Shown here: in pieces, positions 7,769 to 10,198 of the stretch
Numbering within the stretch: position 1 is the stretch's first letter
How the letters are laid out: every line of letters starts with the position of its first letter
Origin: an uncultured Johnsonella sp.
GTDB lineage: Bacteria > Bacillota > Clostridia > Lachnospirales > Lachnospiraceae
Length of the DNA stretch: 10,198 nucleotides
NCBI GenBank assembly: GCA_905373785.1
Contig: CAJPUK010000077.1
Span: forward strand, 1 to 10,198
Direction: 5' to 3'
Made by a program: the position numbers and the translations under genes
The notes under the pieces: model-generated
The model's input: only the letters and a program-made list of their open reading frames with translations
What the model was told of the DNA's origin: nothing
Database searches by the model: none

Positions 7769-7853
7769 TATAGTTTGCAATATAGTCTTGAAAGTTTTTT
7801 GAAAAATGTATCAAAAGAGATGAAGAAGTAGTGGAATAACATAGTTTACAATA
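7741..7853 (+). repeat. Direct repeat: decayed second copy of the def 3' end in the def-fmt gap
   Basis: The def terminus at 7748-7782 (last six codons, TAA stop and 14 bases beyond) recurs at 7819-7853 with 32 of 35 positions identical by eye. The three differences are transitions. Copy 1 reads Asp-Glu-Glu-Val-Ala-Glu-stop and copy 2 reads Asp-Glu-Glu-Val-Val-Glu-stop, so even the stop (7837-7839) is preserved. Weaker similarity extends upstream to 7741 and 7812. The period is 71 bp, and the 36-bp AT-rich spacer (7783-7818) has no recognisable gene, GC-rich hairpin or clear promoter. Copy 2 has no start codon of its own and is best read as a duplication relic in the 116-bp gap before fmt. 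Confidence 0.85.
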
Positions 7854-7884
7854 GACCCTAAGCATAGAATAGGAGCATTGAAAT

Positions 7885-8820
7885 ATGAAAATAGTATTTA
7901 TGGGAACTCCCGATTTTGCAGTGCAGCCGCTTAAGGCTCTTATAGAAAAAGGACATGAGATTGCTCTGGTTGTTACAAAGGAGGATAAGCCCAAAGGCAG
8001 GGGCTATGGGATGAGCTTTACCCCTGTAAAAGAAGAAGCACTTGCAAACGAAATAGAAGTATTTCAGCCGACTACATTAAATACGGAAGAAGTATATGAA
8101 AAGTTAAAAAGCATAGAAGCTGAACTTTATGTAGTTGTAGCTTACGGCAAAATATTGCCCCAAAAAATACTCGATCTTCCAAGGCTCGGCTGTATTAACA
8201 TACATGCATCCTTACTTCCTTCATACAGAGGAGCAGCGCCTATACAGTGGGCTATAATAGACGGCTGCAAAAAGACGGGTATAACTACCATGCTTATGGA
8301 CAGCGGACTTGATACCGGAGATATATTAAAAAAATATGAGATAAATATTGAGGATGATGAAACCGGCGGAAGTTTGTTTGAAAAACTTGCCCTGCTTGGA
8401 GCCAAGGCTATAGTAGATACTATAGAAAGCCTGGATACTATAGTGCCGGTAAAGCAGGAAGATACTGATACAAAATATGCAAGTGTATTGCAAAAAAGTA
8501 TGGGTAATATAGATTTTTCAAAGGACAGGGATTATATAGAAAGGCTTGTAAGAGGTTTAAGCCCATGGCCCGGAGCATACAGCAGCTTAAGAGGAAAGAA
8601 TATCAAACTCTTAAAAGTAAGCAAGGCTGATGTGACAGATATAAAATATAAAAAGGAAGATTACGGGAGACTTATCAGCACCAAGAATAATCTTTATGTA
8701 GTATGTAAGGGCGGATTGCTGGAGATATTGAATTTACAGCTTGCAGGCAAAAAAGCCATGCAGTCATCTGAATTTCTGCGAGGTTTTAAACCTGAAGAAG
8801 ATTGGTTAAAGAGAGGATAA
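7885..8820 (+). CDS. fmt: Methionyl-tRNA formyltransferase
   Basis: Fmt transfers a formyl group from 10-formyltetrahydrofolate to Met-tRNA(fMet), producing the initiator tRNA; Def later removes the formyl group. Its 311 residues match the family. The N-terminal Rossmann-like catalytic domain begins MKIVFMGTPDFA and carries the folate-binding signature NIHASLLPSYRGAAPI (105-120). Asn105, His107 and Asp143 (in GLDTGD) match the catalytic triad known from E. coli at 106, 108 and 144. The C-terminal OB-like tRNA-binding domain starts near PWPGAYS, about residue 230. The start has AGGAG at 7871-7875, spaced 9 nt. It is separated from def by 116 bp containing the decayed def-end copy, which is unusually loose for this operon. 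The next gene starts 4 nt after its stop. Confidence 0.97.
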   Translation: MKIVFMGTPDFAVQPLKALIEKGHEIALVVTKEDKPKGRGYGMSFTPVKEEALANEIEVFQPTTLNTEEVYEKLKSIEAELYVVVAYGKILPQKILDLPRLGCINIHASLLPSYRGAAPIQWAIIDGCKKTGITTMLMDSGLDTGDILKKYEINIEDDETGGSLFEKLALLGAKAIVDTIESLDTIVPVKQEDTDTKYASVLQKSMGNIDFSKDRDYIERLVRGLSPWPGAYSSLRGKNIKLLKVSKADVTDIKYKKEDYGRLISTKNNLYVVCKGGLLEILNLQLAGKKAMQSSEFLRGFKPEEDWLKRG

Positions 8821-8824
8821 GAAT

Positions 8825-9529
8825 ATGCTTTACGGATATGGATTTGATTATACATATATCTTGGTACTTATAGGAGTAGGGCTTGCAATGTGGGCATCGG
8901 CAGGACTTAACTCCACTTATGCCAAGTATTCTAGGATAGCTTCAAGTATGAATATGACAGGGGCGGATGTTGCAAGAAAGATGCTTGCGGACAACGGAAT
9001 ATATGATGTGGAAGTAAGACATATAGCAGGTTCGCTTACCGATAATTATAATTCAAGAAATAAAACGGTTAATTTAAGTGACGGTATATATAATTCAACT
9101 TCGGTAGCGGCTATAAGTGTAGCTGCACATGAGTGCGGTCATGCCGTACAGGATAATGTAGGCTATATGCCTCTTAGGTTCAGAGCGGCTTTATTCCCTG
9201 TGGCGAATATAGGTTCAACTCTGGCTTGGCCTATGGTACTGCTTGGAATTTTCCTCGGGCATACCGGAGGGCTGTTTATACAAATAGGTATAGTACTTTT
9301 TATGTTTGCGGTACTTTTCCAGATAGTTACACTTCCTGTAGAGTACAATGCCTCACACAGAGCCTTGGTTCAGTTAAGAGATTGGTCAATGCTTAGGCAG
9401 GATGAAGAGGCGGGAGCAAGGAAGGTTCTTAATGCGGCTGCACTTACCTATCTGGTAGCGGCGATATCAAGTATTTTACAGCTTTTAAGACTACTTATTT
9501 TATTCGGAGGAAGAAGAAGGCGTGCCTAA
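8825..9529 (+). CDS. Membrane zinc metallopeptidase, YugP type (Zn_peptidase_2)
   Basis: This is a predicted integral-membrane zinc protease whose substrate is unknown to me. At 234 residues it has a likely N-terminal membrane segment (about 10-28), then a soluble stretch with the zinc site HECGH (102-106: His102, Glu103, His106). Hydrophobic segments follow at about 122-145 and 150-170, then PVEYNAS (171-177), whose Glu173 fits the third zinc ligand, and a final segment at about 205-227. This layout matches the family of Bacillus subtilis YugP. The C-terminus is Gly-Gly followed by four Arg and Ala, probably on the cytoplasmic side, and these codons double as the purine-rich ribosome site of rsmB. 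GAGG at 8813-8816 lies inside the end of fmt, 8 nt before the ATG. In clostridia this family is often found between fmt and rsmB (from memory), suggesting co-expression rather than a shown functional link. Confidence 0.9.
   Translation: MLYGYGFDYTYILVLIGVGLAMWASAGLNSTYAKYSRIASSMNMTGADVARKMLADNGIYDVEVRHIAGSLTDNYNSRNKTVNLSDGIYNSTSVAAISVAAHECGHAVQDNVGYMPLRFRAALFPVANIGSTLAWPMVLLGIFLGHTGGLFIQIGIVLFMFAVLFQIVTLPVEYNASHRALVQLRDWSMLRQDEEAGARKVLNAAALTYLVAAISSILQLLRLLILFGGRRRRA
9506..9513 (+). promoter_or_regulatory. Ribosome binding site for rsmB, embedded in the preceding gene
   Basis: GGAGGAAG lies within the last codons of the zinc peptidase. It is the only strong Shine-Dalgarno site near the rsmB start. 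Measured from GGAGG (9506-9510), the GTG at 9522 is 11 nt away, which is long but usable. The alternative GTG at 9543 has only a weak GGTG (9534-9537). The site therefore favours the 9522 start. Confidence 0.6.
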
Positions 9530-10198
9530 GCCCGGTGATAGCGTGAATACAAGGGCTGTGGTTTTGGATATCTTAATAGATGTCAATGAAAATAAAAAGT
9601 ACAGCCATAATGTAATAAATAAAGCGTTTAATAAATACAAAAACTTAAATAGACAGGACAGAGCCTTTATATCAAGACTGGTTCACGGTACCTTGGAAAG
9701 ACAGCTAAGTATAGATTATATAATCTCTTTATACAGTAAGGTAAAAGTCTCCAAGATTAAGAATGTAATACTTCAAATACTGAGGCTGTCCATATACCAA
9801 ATCATGTATATGGATAAGATACCCGACAGTGCGGCTTGCAATGAAGCTCTAAAGCTCGTTGAAAAAAGAGGTATGGTTGGATTAAAGCCTTATACCAACG
9901 GACTTTTAAGAACGGTAGTAAAGAACAAAGAAAATATAAGCTATCCGGATATGTCAACAAAGTACTCAATGCCTGAATGGATAGTAAAGCTTTTTAGTGA
10001 AAGTTATAGTAAGGCACAAGTAGAAGAAATACTTGAAAGCTTTTTAGAAGATAAAAAACTTTGTGTAAGAGTTAATTTATCCAAAACAGATCCGTACAGT
10101 ATTACAAAAGCCCTTGAACTTAGGGGTATAGCTGTGGAAGTCTCTCCCCTTTTTGAGGACATACTTTATCTTAGTGATTTTGATTCAATTAGTGAAAT
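9522..10198 (+). CDS. rsmB: 16S rRNA (cytosine-C5) methyltransferase RsmB, 3'-truncated by window edge
   Basis: RsmB uses S-adenosylmethionine to methylate C5 of a cytosine in 16S rRNA (C967 in E. coli). Only the first 225 or so codons are inside the window, and the frame stays open to the last base. What is visible is the N-terminal NusB-like RNA-binding domain: NTRAVVLDIL, RQDRAFISRLVHGTLERQ, LRLSIYQIMYMDKIPDSAACNEA, and YTNGLLRTVVKNK, followed by PEWIVKLF. CVRVNLSKT then opens the methyltransferase part. The SAM-binding motifs and the catalytic cysteines lie beyond the window. There is no ATG near the start. I chose GTG 9522, which overlaps the peptidase stop by 8 nt and follows the strong GGAGG at 9506. 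GTG 9543 would give a protein beginning at NTRAVV and remains possible. Family confidence is high; start confidence is moderate. Confidence 0.9.
   Translation, partial: MPKPGDSVNTRAVVLDILIDVNENKKYSHNVINKAFNKYKNLNRQDRAFISRLVHGTLERQLSIDYIISLYSKVKVSKIKNVILQILRLSIYQIMYMDKIPDSAACNEALKLVEKRGMVGLKPYTNGLLRTVVKNKENISYPDMSTKYSMPEWIVKLFSESYSKAQVEEILESFLEDKKLCVRVNLSKTDPYSITKALELRGIAVEVSPLFEDILYLSDFDSISE

Noticed and set aside
7783..7818. Possible terminator or promoter in the AT-rich spacer between the two def-end copies
   Set aside because: There is a T6 run followed by A5, but no GC-containing stem. TTGAAA at 7788 has no -10 hexamer at proper spacing.
7845..7870. TTTACA / TAGAAT promoter-like pair before fmt
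   Set aside because: Spacing is only 14 nt and the downstream hexamer abuts the fmt ribosome site, leaving no room for a leader.
9986..10047. 12-bp repeat AAAGCTTTTTAG occurring twice, 50 bp apart, in rsmB
   Set aside because: The copies are in different reading phases of a conserved gene and do not extend further, so chance in AT-rich DNA explains them.

Overview
The window is a compact, entirely plus-strand housekeeping block from a low-GC Gram-positive bacterium. It is most likely a member of the Clostridia, and I lean towards Lachnospiraceae. The reasons are the AT-rich composition with heavy use of ATA (Ile) and AGA/AGG (Arg) codons, the strong purine-rich Shine-Dalgarno sites, the FtsK/SpoIIIE-type translocase, and the gene order priA-def-fmt-zinc peptidase-rsmB. 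The family and order assignment rests on remembered gene order and protein flavour, not on any search.

Layout: the 3' part of ftsK/spoIIIE (1-2037, cut by the window start); a 163-bp gap filled by degenerate 40-bp tandem repeats; murE (2201-3664); murF (3664-5046, overlapping murE by 1 nt); priA (5049-7271); def (7286-7768); a 116-bp gap holding a decayed second copy of the def 3' end; fmt (7885-8820); a membrane zinc metallopeptidase of the YugP type (8825-9529); and the 5' part of rsmB (about 9522-10198, cut by the window end). Gaps between genes are otherwise 2-14 nt or small overlaps, and I see no GC-stem/U-tract terminator anywhere. The whole block could therefore be one transcript, with promoter input possibly added in the two larger gaps.

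The genes serve chromosome segregation (FtsK), cytoplasmic peptidoglycan precursor synthesis (MurE then MurF, consecutive ligases), replication restart (PriA), and initiator-Met formylation and deformylation (Fmt, Def). They also include an uncharacterised membrane protease and 16S rRNA m5C methylation (RsmB). These are growth-linked core functions and I see no defence, mobile or secondary-metabolism system.

The most unusual signal is non-coding. Both larger intergenic gaps are built from degenerate copies of an adjacent gene end. The ftsK-murE gap holds four tandem copies of the murE ribosome-binding and start region, with ATG changed to ATA. The def-fmt gap holds a second copy of the last codons and stop of def. 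I find no evidence of a wholly new biological system in this window.
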